Shown: in pieces, positions 19,254 through 30,120 of the stretch
How positions within the stretch are numbered: position 1 is the first letter of the stretch
Layout of the letters: every line of letters starts with the position of its first letter
Assembly: GCA_019359315.1 (NCBI GenBank)
Contig: JAHHHO010000030.1
Coordinates: forward strand, 1-64,000
Direction: 5' to 3'
Length of the DNA: 64,000 bases
From: Myxacorys californica WJT36-NPBG1
Lineage (GTDB): Bacteria > Cyanobacteriota > Cyanobacteriia > Leptolyngbyales > Leptolyngbyaceae
The notes under the pieces: generated by a model
The model's database searches: none
Told to the model about the DNA's origin: nothing
Seen by the model: the letters and a program-made list of their open reading frames with translations, nothing else
Made by a program: the position numbers and the translations under genes

Positions 19254-19510
19254 ATGAATAGGATGCGATCAGAGCAAAGTACAACCCTAGAAGAAGCGCA
19301 ATTAGCGCAAAGCGCAACTCCGAAGGAAACGCAACTCGGCATTTCTTCCGTTCGCCAACTCACGCCGCGCGAATTACAAATCGCCACTCTAGTTGCAAAA
19401 CGTTACACAAGCTCAGAAATTGGAGCGCGCAGCTTTGGATCACCCAAAACTCGGTCGAGCAGGTCCTCAAACGTATGTTCCGCAAGCTTGACTTCTCAGC
19501 ACGGCATTAG
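19254..19510 (+). pseudogene. Frameshifted LuxR/GerE-type HTH protein
   Basis: The frame from the ATG at 19254 encodes the start of a LuxR-type helix-turn-helix (QLTPRELQIATLVAKRYTSS, then EIGA). The second half continues in a different frame as LWITQNSVEQVLKRMFRKLD and ends at TAG 19508-19510. The two join if two bases are removed from the GCGCGC at 19425-19430, restoring EIGAQLWITQNSVEQ. It therefore looks like a 2-bp expansion of a GC dinucleotide run. The intact product would be an about 85-residue HTH-only regulator. The 5' part also carries a dispersed repeat (19301-19330). A sequencing error is possible. Confidence 0.75.
19301..19330 (+). repeat. Dispersed repeat, copy A
   Basis: ATTAGCGCAAAGCGCAACTC followed by CGAAGGAAAC. 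It closely matches copies at 55454-55486 and 55974-56006. This copy lies inside the 5' coding part of the LuxR-type pseudogene. Confidence 0.7.
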
Positions 19511-19551
19511 CCGCCACACTACACAATTCGGATTTCTAAACGTACTAAAAG

Positions 19552-19600
19552 CTTGTAGCCCACAACCTGCGTCAAGTGACATCAGACTGTGGGCTACAAG
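19552..19600 (-). terminator. Terminator of the rimP-infB operon
   Basis: A perfect 13-bp stem: CTTGTAGCCCACA (19552-19564) and TGTGGGCTACAAG (19588-19600). On the minus strand it begins 14 bp after the infB stop and is followed by TTTTAG. A 23-base loop is longer than usual. Confidence 0.75.
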
Positions 19601-19614
19601 TTATAGAATCCAAT

Positions 19615-22600
19615 CTATCTGGCTAATGTTCTACGCTTCGTCACCATGCGGTAAGCCTCGATAATATCGCCTTCCTTCCAGTCGTTGAAATTATCTAAAC
19701 CAATACCACACTCGTAACCAGAATTGACTTCACGTGCGTCTTCTCGCATCCGCTTAAGCGAATCCAAGTTGCCGTCGTGAAGCATCTGATTACCCCGATG
19801 CACTCGCACCTTGCAGTTCCGAATCAGCTTACCAGACTGCACATAGCAACCTGCAACTGCCCCGCGACCTACCGGGAAGACGGCACGAACTTCCGCCTGA
19901 CCCAATGGTTCTTCAACCAGTTCAGGTTCTAGCAGACCTTCCATCGCACCTTGGACATCATCGAGCAAGTTGTAGATGATGTTGTACTCTCGCACATCGA
20001 CCCCTGCTCGATCTGCCGCCTGACGTGCTCCCGTTGCCAGCGTTGTGTTGAAGCCGATAATGACTGCATCACTCGCCGCCGCCAAGTCAACGTCCGTTTC
20101 AGAGACTTCACCCGGAGCCGCATACAGAACCCGGACTTGAACCTCATTTTGTGGCAGTTGCCTTAGCGATCCCAGAATTGCTTCGACAGAACCCTGTACG
20201 TCCGCTTTGAGAACGAGATTGAGTTCTTTCAGTTCGCCTTCTTGAGCCTTAGCAGACAGAGTATTCAAGCTGACGCGGCGAGACGACATTGCTGCCAATA
20301 GCCGCGACTGACGCTGTTCATCCGCTTTCGCCGACGAGACTGCCCGCGCCTGTTTCTCATCTGGGAAGACCTCGAATTCATCTCCCGCAGCTGGAACGTC
20401 AGCCAAGCCTAAAACTTCCACCGCAAAGGAAGGAGAGGCAGCTTGGACACGCTGAGCACGATCGTCAACCATTGCCCGGACCTTACCTAGCGATGAACCA
20501 GCGACTAAAATGTCACCGACTCGCAACGTTCCATTCTGAATCAGCAAGGTGGCAACCGGACCTTTCGCCTTATCAAGGTGAGCCTCGATGACCGTTCCTC
20601 TAGCGGCTCGGTCAGCGTTGGCATAGAGATCTTCGACTTCAGAGACCAACAGGATCATGTCGAGCAGCGTATCGAGGTTATCCCCTGTAATTGCGCTGAC
20701 GGGAACCATAATCGTGTCACCGCCCCACTCTTCCGGTACCAAACCGTATTCTGTGAGTTCTTGCTTGACGCGATCGGGCTGAGCGCCTTCTTTGTCGACT
20801 TTGTTAATCGCCACGATGATCGGCACTTCTGCCGCCTTCGCGTGACTAATTGCTTCAATTGTCTGAGGCTGAACCCCATCATCGGCAGCTACAACTAGAA
20901 TGGCAACGTCTGTGACTCGCGTACCGCGTGCCCGCATAGCCGTGAAGGCTTCGTGTCCCGGCGTATCGAGGAACACTACCTGTTCCGGTTTGCCGTTATG
21001 CTCGACATCCACGTGGTAGGCTCCAATGTGCTGAGTGATTCCACCCGCTTCACCTTGCGCCACCTTCGTTTTACGAATCGAGTCAAGGAGGGTTGTTTTA
21101 CCGTGGTCAACGTGACCCATAATCGTGACCACCGGAGGACGCCGTTGAAGCAGTTCGCGATCGGAGGCATCGACCATCTCGGTCACTTTCTTAGCGGCAG
21201 CCTGTTTCTCACCCTTCTCGACCAGAATGCCGTACTCTTCGGCAATCATTTCGATAGTCTCGACATCCAAAGTCTGGGTAATCGTTGCCGCCGTTCCCTT
21301 CATGAAGAGCTTCGTGATGATTTCAGTCGAAGAGACTGCCAACAAATTGGATAGCTCTTGCACAGTTAGACCACCTGTGACTTCGATGATCTCTGGCCGC
21401 TCAACCTTAGTTTCCTGGTTACGGCGATCGCGACGATCACGAAGGCTGCTTCCTCCCTTTTTGCGCTGGGTTGGTGCTGCGATCGCAGCGGGCTTAGCTG
21501 GCTGGCCCGGTAAGCCTTTAGGCTTAGCAGGACGCGCTAACGACAGGCTGACCTGAGTAGACGTCACACCGCTTGCATCTTCTTCATCCAGCAAATCGAG
21601 ATCATCATCATCCTCATCAATTCGAGGCTGAGCACGACGCTTCCCTTTGGCCGGGGCTTTCGCTGACTCTTGGTTTTCTTCCTCCTCGTCTTCCCAAACC
21701 TTCCCGCGCTTAGGTTTAGGAGGAGTCGGACGATTGAGCTGAAGCTCAGCCGCCTCTTGAGGACTTGTAGGGGGCTTAACCGGGCGATCTGCCTTCAGAA
21801 TCGGCTGAATCACGGAAATCCCATCTTGGATATCCTCGCTACCTGCCTGCATCGGTTTAGGGCGACGCAATTCAACCACTTGCTGAGGTCTTGCCCCTTC
21901 AGCAGGCTTTGCGGGTTGACCCGGACGTTTGCCATTTGGAGCTGCAGATCGTTGGGGTCTAGCGGTATCCCGCTGATTGCGTCCCTCCTGCGGAGCCTCA
22001 GCACTCTCAACTGCTTCAGGCTGGCGATCGCGCTTCAGAATTGGCTTGCTATTCAAGCCCGGTCGCGATGGGGGAGCCGGACGAGGGGGAGGAGAGGCCA
22101 AAGGCTGCTTCCGGGCTTCTGGGGCGGGTTGAGGAGCTACGGGCTGAGGCTCAACAGCAGCTGGGGCAACTGGAGGCACTTCCTCGACTGGAAGAGGCGC
22201 TTCATCAACGGGCTCAGGCTCCACCACTGAAGCCGGGGTTGGAGTTGGAGCAGGCGGATTAGCGGCCACAGGTGGCTTAGCAGCGGCAGGTGGCTTAGCA
22301 GCGGCAGGCGGATTAGCGGCCACGGGTGGGCGGCTTGGCTCACTGGGTTTAGCAGGAGCGCTTGGAGCTTGTGCCGCTGGAGGTTGAGGAGCAGAGGGCG
22401 ATCGCAATTCGGGAGCCTGCTCAGGTGGGGCTGAGCGGGTAATCGGACGGCGAATTTCTAAAATTTGCTGTTTCTTCTGAATATTCAAGGGCGTTTTCTT
22501 TCTAGAATCGACAGATGGGGAATGGGCGGCTTGACGGGCAGGAGGCGCCTTCGTCGAAGCAGGATGGCTGGCGGCGTATTTTTCTGCCGCAGACCGGATG

Positions 22601-22764
22601 CGCTCGGCTTCCGTCTCGTTGATGGTGCTGCTATGGCTTTTGACTGCGATATTTAGTTGTTCACAAATAGCAAGAATATCTCGATTGTCCAAATTCAATT
22701 CTTTCGATAGCTCGTAAATTCTGACTTTGCCGTTGTTCATCCACTCTTCCCTCGTTCGATCCAC
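19615..22764 (-). CDS. infB: Translation initiation factor IF-2
   Basis: The GTPase that delivers initiator tRNA to the ribosome. 1049 residues, long because of a Pro/Ala-rich disordered linker (about residues 70-440), as in other cyanobacterial IF-2. The N-terminal IF2 domain is [20 protein letters not shown]. The second IF2_N segment is [21 protein letters not shown]-domain motifs are GHVDHGKTT (G1), DTPGHEAF (G3) and NKVDKEGA (G4). Domains II to IV follow, including the C2 fMet-tRNA-binding region near [18 protein letters not shown]. It is the last gene of the rimP-nusA-ylxR-infB operon. Confidence 0.98.
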   Translation of the reverse strand: MDRTREEWMNNGKVRIYELSKELNLDNRDILAICEQLNIAVKSHSSTINETEAERIRSAAEKYAASHPASTKAPPARQAAHSPSVDSRKKTPLNIQKKQQILEIRRPITRSAPPEQAPELRSPSAPQPPAAQAPSAPAKPSEPSRPPVAANPPAAAKPPAAAKPPVAANPPAPTPTPASVVEPEPVDEAPLPVEEVPPVAPAAVEPQPVAPQPAPEARKQPLASPPPRPAPPSRPGLNSKPILKRDRQPEAVESAEAPQEGRNQRDTARPQRSAAPNGKRPGQPAKPAEGARPQQVVELRRPKPMQAGSEDIQDGISVIQPILKADRPVKPPTSPQEAAELQLNRPTPPKPKRGKVWEDEEEENQESAKAPAKGKRRAQPRIDEDDDDLDLLDEEDASGVTSTQVSLSLARPAKPKGLPGQPAKPAAIAAPTQRKKGGSSLRDRRDRRNQETKVERPEIIEVTGGLTVQELSNLLAVSSTEIITKLFMKGTAATITQTLDVETIEMIAEEYGILVEKGEKQAAAKKVTEMVDASDRELLQRRPPVVTIMGHVDHGKTTLLDSIRKTKVAQGEAGGITQHIGAYHVDVEHNGKPEQVVFLDTPGHEAFTAMRARGTRVTDVAILVVAADDGVQPQTIEAISHAKAAEVPIIVAINKVDKEGAQPDRVKQELTEYGLVPEEWGGDTIMVPVSAITGDNLDTLLDMILLVSEVEDLYANADRAARGTVIEAHLDKAKGPVATLLIQNGTLRVGDILVAGSSLGKVRAMVDDRAQRVQAASPSFAVEVLGLADVPAAGDEFEVFPDEKQARAVSSAKADEQRQSRLLAAMSSRRVSLNTLSAKAQEGELKELNLVLKADVQGSVEAILGSLRQLPQNEVQVRVLYAAPGEVSETDVDLAAASDAVIIGFNTTLATGARQAADRAGVDVREYNIIYNLLDDVQGAMEGLLEPELVEEPLGQAEVRAVFPVGRGAVAGCYVQSGKLIRNCKVRVHRGNQMLHDGNLDSLKRMREDAREVNSGYECGIGLDNFNDWKEGDIIEAYRMVTKRRTLAR

Positions 22765-23083
22765 GTGTTGTCACATAAGTTGCCTTCTGTTCTGACTAAA
22801 ACGACATTTGATTTGATCAGTTGGTGGCAGTGGCTTCGCAAATGAAGCCTGTAAGAAACTTAACTTGAAAGCCGCCCAGAAGATTTTAGCTAAGCAGCCT
22901 TCTACAGACTAGCCTATCTCACACCATTAGAATTTCACTCTACTTTAGAATTCTAGACGAATGAAAGACGGATAGATTGTATCAGCGATTTTGAGATCAT
23001 CTTAGCGTCTCGATTGTTTTGGTCTATTAAGTTTCGCAATTATAGCGAGTGTTGGGCGACAGTTTGCTTCTAGGATGCTGCCT
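22765..23083. other. Gap between ylxR and infB (319 bp), no gene
   Basis: There is no coding signal. A small perfect hairpin, GGCTTC (22832-22837) with GAAGCC (22844-22849), lies about 70 bp upstream of infB within the operon and may affect infB expression. Otherwise nothing was recognised. Confidence 0.4.
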
Positions 23084-23383
23084 TTATTCTATCGTAGGTC
23101 TATCATTGCCCAACTGCTGACGCTTAACTAGTGGGTGAGACTCAAGCTGCTGTGTAAGCGCTTGATAAACGGACTCAGGAACAGGAGCTTTTAGAACACG
23201 GCTGAGCCGATCTTTTTTACGGGCAATCTGAAGGCAGCCACTCTGTGGACATAAGTACGCCGATCGTCCCATTCCCTGATTCAACGCAATCTCATGGGAA
23301 GGATAGAGGCGGACGACTCGAAGAAAGGCTTCTTTCGGAGCAACTTTGCGACAACTGATACAGCGACGGTAGTTTGGCAGCAT
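23084..23383 (-). CDS. rnpM: YlxR/RnpM-family RNA-binding protein
   Basis: A small basic protein of the YlxR (DUF448) family, recently described as an RNase P modulator in Bacillus. The family motif CISCRKVAPKEAFLRVVR starts at the sixth residue after RR. GMGRSAYLCPQSGCLQIARKK follows, with the GRSAYLC signature. The ORF is open 41 codons further upstream, but that extension is unrelated to the family, so the ATG at 23383 (MLPNYRRC) is used. It sits between nusA and infB, its conserved position. Confidence 0.9.
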   Translation of the reverse strand: MLPNYRRCISCRKVAPKEAFLRVVRLYPSHEIALNQGMGRSAYLCPQSGCLQIARKKDRLSRVLKAPVPESVYQALTQQLESHPLVKRQQLGNDRPTIE

Positions 23384-23524
23384 GATGGCAGAAGAGAACC
23401 GGAGGGATGAGGGAGGGTAATGCTCCACTTTCGCAAGGAGGGATCCAATAAGAATCAAGACTAGTTTTCTCCCTGTTTGCGAAGTGTCACCGTAGGCGTC
23501 CCTCACCCTTTGCTTAACAAAGCA

Positions 23525-24826
23525 CTACTCTGACTCCAATTCCCCTTGAGCAGCAACCTCCACAAGCGGTTCTTGAGGCTCGGTTTCAGGCGTTTCGTCA
23601 GCCTCATCCAAATATTCTTCCTCCTCCTCGTAGGCTTCTTGCGCCTGACGACGGGCTTCGATCGCGGCTGAAATCTTCTCGCCTTCTGCTTCTGCGTCGT
23701 ACTTCTTGCTATCTTTAATATCAATTTTCCAGCCCGTCAGCCGTGCGGCGAGTCGGACGTTTTGACCTTCTTTACCGATCGCGAGACTCAGCTGATCTTC
23801 TCCGACTAAGATGTGTGCTTGTCGCCCTTCGGGATCAACTAAACGCACCTCATCCACACGTGCAGGACTCAATGCATTGGAAATATAGGTAGCTGGATCA
23901 GGCGACCATCGAATCACGTCTATTTTTTCGCCTCGTAATTCATTCACCACGGCTTGTATTCGAGAACCGCGTGCTCCAATACAAGCACCCACGGGATCGA
24001 CATCTCGCTCTAAGGTATCTACTGCAATTTTGGTCCGAGGACCGACATAGCGAGACGGAGGATTGGCTTCTCGCGCCACCGCTACAATTCGCACGACATC
24101 GTCCTGAATTTCAGGAACTTCGTTCTCAAATAGGTAGACGACCAAGCCTGCGTCCGCTCTAGACACTAAAAGCTGAGGGCCGCGATGAGAGCCTTCACTC
24201 ACTTTCTTGAGATACACTCGGAAGGTGGCGTTCGCCCGATAGTTATCGTTGGGAAGTTGATCCCGCTTGAGCAGTTCTGCCTCAACTTCGGGCTGACCAA
24301 AGCCACTGTTGACCGCCATGATCACCGACTGCCGCTCGAAGCGTAATACCCTTGCCTGAAGAATAGTGCCTTCCAAATCTTGAAATTCTTCTTGCACCAA
24401 TTTGCGCTGTTGATCCCGCAGTTTTTGAGCCAAGACTTGCTTGGTTTGAATGGCGGCCATCCGCCCAAACTCGCCTTGATCAGGTGTAACATCTAGCACA
24501 ACCGTATCTCCAGTTTGAGCTTCAGCTGCAACTTCCTGAACTTCTTTTAGCCCGATTTCGTGATCTAGATTTTGAACTTCATCGACAATCGTTTTCGTTG
24601 CCAACACGCGGAAACCTTCTTCTTCGATGTCTAGCTCAACCTCGAAGTTATCAAAATAGGTTTCATCAAACAGATTGCTATCCATCTTCTGAGTCCGACG
24701 GAAGCGCTCGTAGCCTTTGATCAACGCCTCACGCAGGGCAGCTTGAACCGATAGCTTAGGCAGGTTGCGATCGCGACTGATGCCATCGATCATGTCTTTG
24801 AGTCCGGGCAAAGCGACCATTGACAT
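23525..24826 (-). CDS. nusA: Transcription termination/antitermination factor NusA
   Basis: NusA binds RNA polymerase and nascent RNA and modulates pausing and termination. 433 residues. It has the N-terminal RNAP-binding domain, an S1 domain (GTILQARVLRFERQSVIMAV region) and KH domains with VDPVGACIGARGSRIQAVV and SLAIGKEGQNVRLAARLTGW. The C-terminus is a short acidic tail (residues 385-433) rather than the AR2 repeats of E. coli NusA, as usual in cyanobacteria. It starts 37 bp after rimP. Confidence 0.97.
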   Translation of the reverse strand: MSMVALPGLKDMIDGISRDRNLPKLSVQAALREALIKGYERFRRTQKMDSNLFDETYFDNFEVELDIEEEGFRVLATKTIVDEVQNLDHEIGLKEVQEVAAEAQTGDTVVLDVTPDQGEFGRMAAIQTKQVLAQKLRDQQRKLVQEEFQDLEGTILQARVLRFERQSVIMAVNSGFGQPEVEAELLKRDQLPNDNYRANATFRVYLKKVSEGSHRGPQLLVSRADAGLVVYLFENEVPEIQDDVVRIVAVAREANPPSRYVGPRTKIAVDTLERDVDPVGACIGARGSRIQAVVNELRGEKIDVIRWSPDPATYISNALSPARVDEVRLVDPEGRQAHILVGEDQLSLAIGKEGQNVRLAARLTGWKIDIKDSKKYDAEAEGEKISAAIEARRQAQEAYEEEEEYLDEADETPETEPQEPLVEVAAQGELESE

Positions 24827-24863
24827 AAAATTAATCTCCGTAGTATTGAGTTGTTAGAAAGAG

Positions 24864-25328
24864 TTACTCTTCGCCATCAGCCAAGTGAACCGTTTTCACT
24901 AAAGAACGAGGAATTGCGATCGAGCGTCCTTTTAAGTTGATGTGAACTGCATCCTCGTCTCGGCGCACTAAATTGCCGCTCCATTCGGCTCGATGATTGA
25001 AGGGCTCAGAGGTCGTAACGATAACTGGAAACCCCCGAAATGAGGTAAATTCCCGGTCAGTTGTCAGCGAGTTTGGAATTCCAGGGCTTGAAATCTCTAA
25101 AACATAAGCATCAGGAATCAAATTGGACTCATCCAAAGCTGCTTCTAGAGCGCGACTCATCTGTTCGCAATCTTCCAGTCCTGTATCGTCCTCTTGATTC
25201 CGCACATCAACCCGCAAAACAGGCGGACTCTGATGGGTATGAAATACGGCTGTCACCACTTCTAAGCCCAATGACTGAGCTACCGGAGCAGCTAGATCCA
25301 GAATTTGGGGAATTAAAGGATGCGCCAT
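24864..25328 (-). CDS. rimP: Ribosome maturation factor RimP
   Basis: An assembly factor for the 30S subunit, first gene of the nusA-infB operon. Starting at the ATG at 25328 (MAHPLIPQILDLAAPVAQSL) it is 154 residues, the usual length, with GGAGGG about ten bases upstream. The motif YVLEISSPGIPNSLTTDREF is diagnostic (VLEVSSPG in the family). The C-terminal SH3-like domain contains the DAVHINLKGRSIAIPRS stretch. An upstream in-frame start would add 14 residues not seen in the family. Confidence 0.95.
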   Translation of the reverse strand: MAHPLIPQILDLAAPVAQSLGLEVVTAVFHTHQSPPVLRVDVRNQEDDTGLEDCEQMSRALEAALDESNLIPDAYVLEISSPGIPNSLTTDREFTSFRGFPVIVTTSEPFNHRAEWSGNLVRRDEDAVHINLKGRSIAIPRSLVKTVHLADGEE

Positions 25329-25597
25329 CGACAGATTACCCTCCAAATAAAAAAAGTGGGTGTCCCCCACTTCTCATGAAACGACTGAATTTCACGAAAT
25401 TTAGTGACAAGCAAAACTACTGCTCTCACTGACTGCCATTTTAGCGAATTAATTTAGAAATGATACAGTCAGAATGGAGATGTAGGTAAAGTCAAAACAT
25501 CAGAAGGCTGGTAGGAGTATTCAAGCAGTAAGGTCGTGGGGGTAGGAATGTAGTAGTAAACTGTGCTATTATGACAAACAGCGAATTAAAGACGTTC

Positions 25598-25668
25598 GCG
25601 GGCATAGTTTAGTGGTAAAACCATAGCCTTCCAAGCTATTGATGCGAGTTCGATTCTCGCTGCCCGCT
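25598..25668 (+). tRNA. trnG-TCC: tRNA-Gly (anticodon TCC)
   Basis: A complete 71-nt cloverleaf: acceptor GCGGGCA (25598-25604) with TGCCCGC (25661-25667) and U as discriminator at 25668. The D-arm is of the TAGTTTAGTGGTAAAA type. The anticodon stem ATAGC/GCTAT has loop CTTCCAA (anticodon TCC at 25630-25632). The T-arm is GCGAG TTCGATT CTCGC. CCA is not encoded. A short T-run follows. Confidence 0.97.
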
Positions 25669-25780
25669 TTTTGAGATGTTGTTGAGTAAATTGCTCCCCC
25701 ATTTCGGGCATCGCAAAATTATTCTGAGTAGCACTTTTGAGCATTAAAGCGTACAGCAATGCTAGCAAGCTAGTTTTTAG

Positions 25781-27031
25781 CTACTGACTCATGGCTTGTC
25801 CTGCCAACCAACCCGTCGTCCATGCGCTTTGGAAGTTAAATCCACCCGTTACCCCATCGATATCTAATACTTCTCCTGCAAAATAAAGTCCAGAGCAGCA
25901 TCGGCTTTCCATCGTTTTGAAGCTGACCTCCTTCAAACTAACACCGCCACAGGTGACAAATTCTTCTTTAAAGACGCCTTTGCCCGCGATCGCATAACTG
26001 CCTTGCGTGAGTTCTCCAATCAAGGCTGCCATTGTTTTATTAGAAAGTTCTGCCCAACGCATTTCGGGATCGATGCCAACACTGGCAACGAGTTTCTCCC
26101 AAAGGCGGCGAGGAATCATCACCGGACAATTTGCCGCGATCGTTTTTCTCGAAATTTGGTTTCTCACTGCCGTTAGCTCTTGTCGCAACGTTTCGGGATT
26201 GTGCTGCGGCAACCAATTAATCTGCAACGTAGCTCGGTAGTGATGCTGATGCAGAAATCTTGCACTCCAAGCCGACAGTTTTAGCACCGCCGGACCGCTT
26301 AAGCCCCAATGTGTTACTAACAAGGCTCCAGTCTGCTCTAGCTTCGTTTTGCTGTCCTCTGTTTGCAGCCGCAATCGAACTGGATCAACCGCTACGCCTG
26401 CAAGATCTTGCAAGCGCTCATCCACTACATTAAAGGTGAACAGGGATGGAACAAGTGGTTCAACCGTATGTCCTAGCGCTTGCGCAAACTGATGTCCATT
26501 TGGATTGCTGCCTGTGGCAATCAAAACGCGATCGGCGCTCAGGATTTCACCTGAACGTAACTCTAGTTTGAATCCATCATCTTTTTTTACAACCGACTTT
26601 ACTGCCGCACCAAGTCGGAGGGTGATGCCTAATGATTTAGCTTGGTCGATCAAGCAGGTGGCGATTGTGCGGGCATCATCGGTCACGGGAAACATCCGTC
26701 CGTCGGCTTCGGTCTTGAGGGCAACGCCGCGATCGCGGAACCAGTCCACCGTATGCTGCGCTTGAAATTGCGAGAACGCCCCTCTCAATGCTTTTCCGCC
26801 TCTTGGATAATGTTGTACCAGCAAGGCTGGCTCAAAGCAGGCGTGCGTCACATTGCAACGTCCGCCACCTGAAATTAGAACCTTCGAGAGGAACTGATGC
26901 CCAGCTTCTAAAATGGTGACATGAGCTTGAGGATTGGAGTTGGCACACGCAATTGCGCCAAAAAATCCTGCCGCTCCACCCCCGATCACCACAACGTGTA
27001 GTGGCTGATCCATGCTTGTAAACTCCGTCAA
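25781..27031 (-). CDS. BaiN/RdsA (HI0933)-family FAD-dependent oxidoreductase
   Basis: A 416-residue flavoprotein of the HI0933/YhiN family. The FAD dinucleotide motif VVVIGGGAAGFFGAIACA begins near residue 13. The family signature KVLISGGGRCNVTHA follows, and the C-terminus has GGVSLKEV and the VLDIDGVTGGFNFQSAWTTG motif that closes the FAD site. Physiological substrates of the family are mostly unknown; BaiN acts on bile-acid intermediates in gut bacteria, which is unlikely to apply here. An internal Met7 is an alternative start. Confidence 0.92.
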   Translation of the reverse strand: MTEFTSMDQPLHVVVIGGGAAGFFGAIACANSNPQAHVTILEAGHQFLSKVLISGGGRCNVTHACFEPALLVQHYPRGGKALRGAFSQFQAQHTVDWFRDRGVALKTEADGRMFPVTDDARTIATCLIDQAKSLGITLRLGAAVKSVVKKDDGFKLELRSGEILSADRVLIATGSNPNGHQFAQALGHTVEPLVPSLFTFNVVDERLQDLAGVAVDPVRLRLQTEDSKTKLEQTGALLVTHWGLSGPAVLKLSAWSARFLHQHHYRATLQINWLPQHNPETLRQELTAVRNQISRKTIAANCPVMIPRRLWEKLVASVGIDPEMRWAELSNKTMAALIGELTQGSYAIAGKGVFKEEFVTCGGVSLKEVSFKTMESRCCSGLYFAGEVLDIDGVTGGFNFQSAWTTGWLAGQAMSQ

Positions 27032-27083
27032 ACCATCCTCTCTAAGCTAACGCGGTTTGGGGAGCCTTGCGAATCGACAAATT

Positions 27084-27848
27084 TCATAAAGCTGCCACTA
27101 AAATGGGCTTACTCTGGTGCTTTTGAGGCGCAGCAGCATCCTCTACGGTGACAGCAACAGCGGCAACCCATTCTCTAGAACGATGAACATCACACACCGC
27201 AAGAGCTTGAGCGGCATTTCCTTGAGCATCGACTTGAAACACATCCGTTAAAATCGCATTTTGCGAATCGGTGGTGAAAGGCGCTCCTGGCTTCAGAACT
27301 GTCCACAGAGCATAGACCTTTCCTGGAGGTAAAGGAGGCAAATTCTTCGCCGTTAGCGTTCCTTCCAGGCTCTTGGGATCGACCGCAACTGTAGCGGCGG
27401 CTGGTAGATCCGGAGTTGTGCTGCGCAGTGCGTAAGTCAATCTATTTTGAGGCTGGACTGGACTTTGAGACGCTTGTTGAGATTGCCGCAGCTGATAGTT
27501 ATTGATGGCTAGAGCAATAATTAGCCCTGCTGCTAGAAGTTCTAAGATTTGTCTGAGCCGAATCGGAAATTTACGGCCAGAGGACGGACTCGGATCAGCC
27601 GAAGCCCGATTGGCATGGGAAGCCCGATTGGCATTGAGAATGGCATCACGCAGGTGAGCAGGCGGCGCAGCCTCGGACGGCGCAAAGGAGAGTTCTAGCG
27701 CATCTTGCATTTGCGCGACGGCTTGCGCGATCGTAGGATCGGTCGCCAAGAGCCGCTGAAATTCTTCTGCCTCTTCAGCATCCAAATCTCCCAACACATA
27801 GCCTGCAACTAGTAGCTCTATTTGTTCTGACGGCAGCGGCCCAGCCAT
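27084..27848 (-). CDS. Anti-sigma factor (RskA-type), membrane anchored
   Basis: A 254-residue single-pass membrane protein. The N-terminal cytoplasmic part (LLVAGYVLGDLDAEEAEEFQ) is an anti-sigma-type helical domain without zinc ligands. The membrane helix is at about residues 101-118. The periplasmic part resembles the RskA C-terminal domain (LPPLPPGKVYALWTVLKPG and VAVTVEDA). A short duplication, NRASHA followed by NRASAD, sits before the membrane helix. The gene follows the ECF sigma gene with a 9-bp gap, the usual pairing, so it very likely sequesters that sigma factor until released by a signal. Confidence 0.9.
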   Translation of the reverse strand: MAGPLPSEQIELLVAGYVLGDLDAEEAEEFQRLLATDPTIAQAVAQMQDALELSFAPSEAAPPAHLRDAILNANRASHANRASADPSPSSGRKFPIRLRQILELLAAGLIIALAINNYQLRQSQQASQSPVQPQNRLTYALRSTTPDLPAAATVAVDPKSLEGTLTAKNLPPLPPGKVYALWTVLKPGAPFTTDSQNAILTDVFQVDAQGNAAQALAVCDVHRSREWVAAVAVTVEDAAAPQKHQSKPILVAAL

Positions 27849-27857
27849 AGTAAATGC

Positions 27858-28445
27858 TTACCTCGTGTAATCTGTGAGCGTTTGGCGCAGCTTAATTAGC
27901 CCCCGCCGGGCTCTGGTTTTTACGGTGCCCAAAGGCAAATTGAGTTGCTCAGCAATCTGAGACTGACTCAGCCCCTCGTAGTAAGCCAATCGCAAAATTT
28001 GCTGCTGATCGCTAGAAAGCTGCGTGAGGGCGGCCTGTACTTCCTGAGACTGTTCGAGTTGAGAGGCATACTCTGAGGGAGAATCGACCCCACCCTCTGG
28101 AGATTGGTTTGTCTGCCATCGTCTCAAGGATTCGCGAGAGCTAGTGCGCGATCGCAGCCGGTCAATCGAGCGCGATCGCGTCAAAATCGCCAGAAACGTT
28201 CTTAGTGACCCGCGAGCCGGATCGTAGGAACATTTTTTAGCCAGCATTAGAAAAATGTCTTGAGTCAAGTCCTCTGCCTCTTGAGGATCAGTCAAAATTT
28301 TGAGTGCCGTTCCATAGACTAGTCCTACATGACGATCATAGAGAATTCCTAGAACATCCGCCCGTCCGGCCCTCAACAAACGGTAGAGTTCCGTATCAGT
28401 TTGTTGAGAGGAACTATCGGGGCTACTAGATGACTCAAACTGCAT
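27858..28445 (-). CDS. ECF-type RNA polymerase sigma factor (SigG-like)
   Basis: A 195-residue group 4 sigma factor. Region 2 contains LVYGTALKILTDPQEAEDLTQDIFL, with the AEDLTQ core-binding motif, then the promoter-melting segment. Region 4 contains LTQLSSDQQQILRLAYYEGL and the HTH SQSQIAEQLNLPLGTVKTRA. A Ser/Gln-rich leader and a linker separate the regions. ATG 28445 is chosen; a TTG three codons earlier is less likely. With its RskA-type partner it forms a sigma/anti-sigma module probably responding to an envelope or oxidative signal. No target could be assigned. Confidence 0.93.
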   Translation of the reverse strand: MQFESSSSPDSSSQQTDTELYRLLRAGRADVLGILYDRHVGLVYGTALKILTDPQEAEDLTQDIFLMLAKKCSYDPARGSLRTFLAILTRSRSIDRLRSRTSSRESLRRWQTNQSPEGGVDSPSEYASQLEQSQEVQAALTQLSSDQQQILRLAYYEGLSQSQIAEQLNLPLGTVKTRARRGLIKLRQTLTDYTR

Positions 28446-28571
28446 GATGCACAATAGTGAAACTCAAATGAACCGCCAACGCAACGCGCTCAAGAGGGTA
28501 GTCACATTATTGAACACAAACGACAAACTGGGAATAGTTATGAACATTTGTAGTACGGCGATCGCGGCTAA

Positions 28572-29657
<1,086 letters not shown>

Positions 29658-29683
29658 AACCTAATCAATCTTGGATTTCCTGA

Positions 29684-29710
29684 AATGCCCTCTCGCAGGG
29701 AGAGGGCATT
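29684..29710. terminator. Bidirectional terminator between por and emfourin gene
   Basis: A perfect 11-bp stem AATGCCCTCTC (29684-29694) with GAGAGGGCATT (29700-29710) and a 5-base loop. It lies between two convergent genes (4 bp from the minus-strand stop) and can serve both strands. Confidence 0.8.
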
Positions 29711-29713
29711 CTA

Positions 29714-30082
29714 CTAACCGCGCCGTGCTTTTTCCATGCACCAGTTCAACAACGGACGCAACGATTCAGGAACACTTGCCTCTCCAACTCTCACCGTGTG
29801 GTGCTGGTTGCCATCTTCGATCGTAATCTCATACTGAAACCGATCCGGTTGTGGGGCAGCCGGGATCTCGGCGGGCAATCCAAAAAAGTTTGCCGACTGA
29901 ACAAGATGCTGGAGTTGCTCGGTTTCAGTAGCAGGTAAGGTTGCCGTGTCTACTGAGGTTGTCACGATCAATCCAGCAAATCCACCACTCCGCTCAAAGG
30001 TGACACGCATAGACGAATGAAGGGATGAACAAGAAAGAAGTAGAAGTACCGCAACAATAGCGCATAACACTGCTTTTCTCAT
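29714..30082 (-). CDS. Emfourin-type protealysin inhibitor with lipoprotein signal
   Basis: A 122-residue protein with an N-terminal signal (hydrophobic residues 4-17, then SC with Cys18). The mature domain beginning MRVTFERSGGFAGLIVTTSV resembles emfourin, a small inhibitor of M4 proteases of the protealysin type. The stretch LVQSANFFGLPAEIP and the C-terminal RFQYEITIEDGNQHHTVRVG fit that family. It follows the M4 protease gene by 38 bp on the same strand, the pairing known for emfourin/protealysin. The lipoprotein-like N-terminus is unusual, since characterised emfourin is described as lacking a signal peptide. Confidence 0.8.
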   Translation of the reverse strand: MRKAVLCAIVAVLLLLSCSSLHSSMRVTFERSGGFAGLIVTTSVDTATLPATETEQLQHLVQSANFFGLPAEIPAAPQPDRFQYEITIEDGNQHHTVRVGEASVPESLRPLLNWCMEKARRG

Positions 30083-30120
30083 GTTTTCATCCCAGTGTCT
30101 TCATCTCAGTTCAAACTCTA

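Noticed and set aside
21670-22230. Long plus-strand ORFs opposite infB
   Set aside because: These are shadows of the Pro/Ala-rich IF-2 linker, whose GC-rich codons leave the other frames open.
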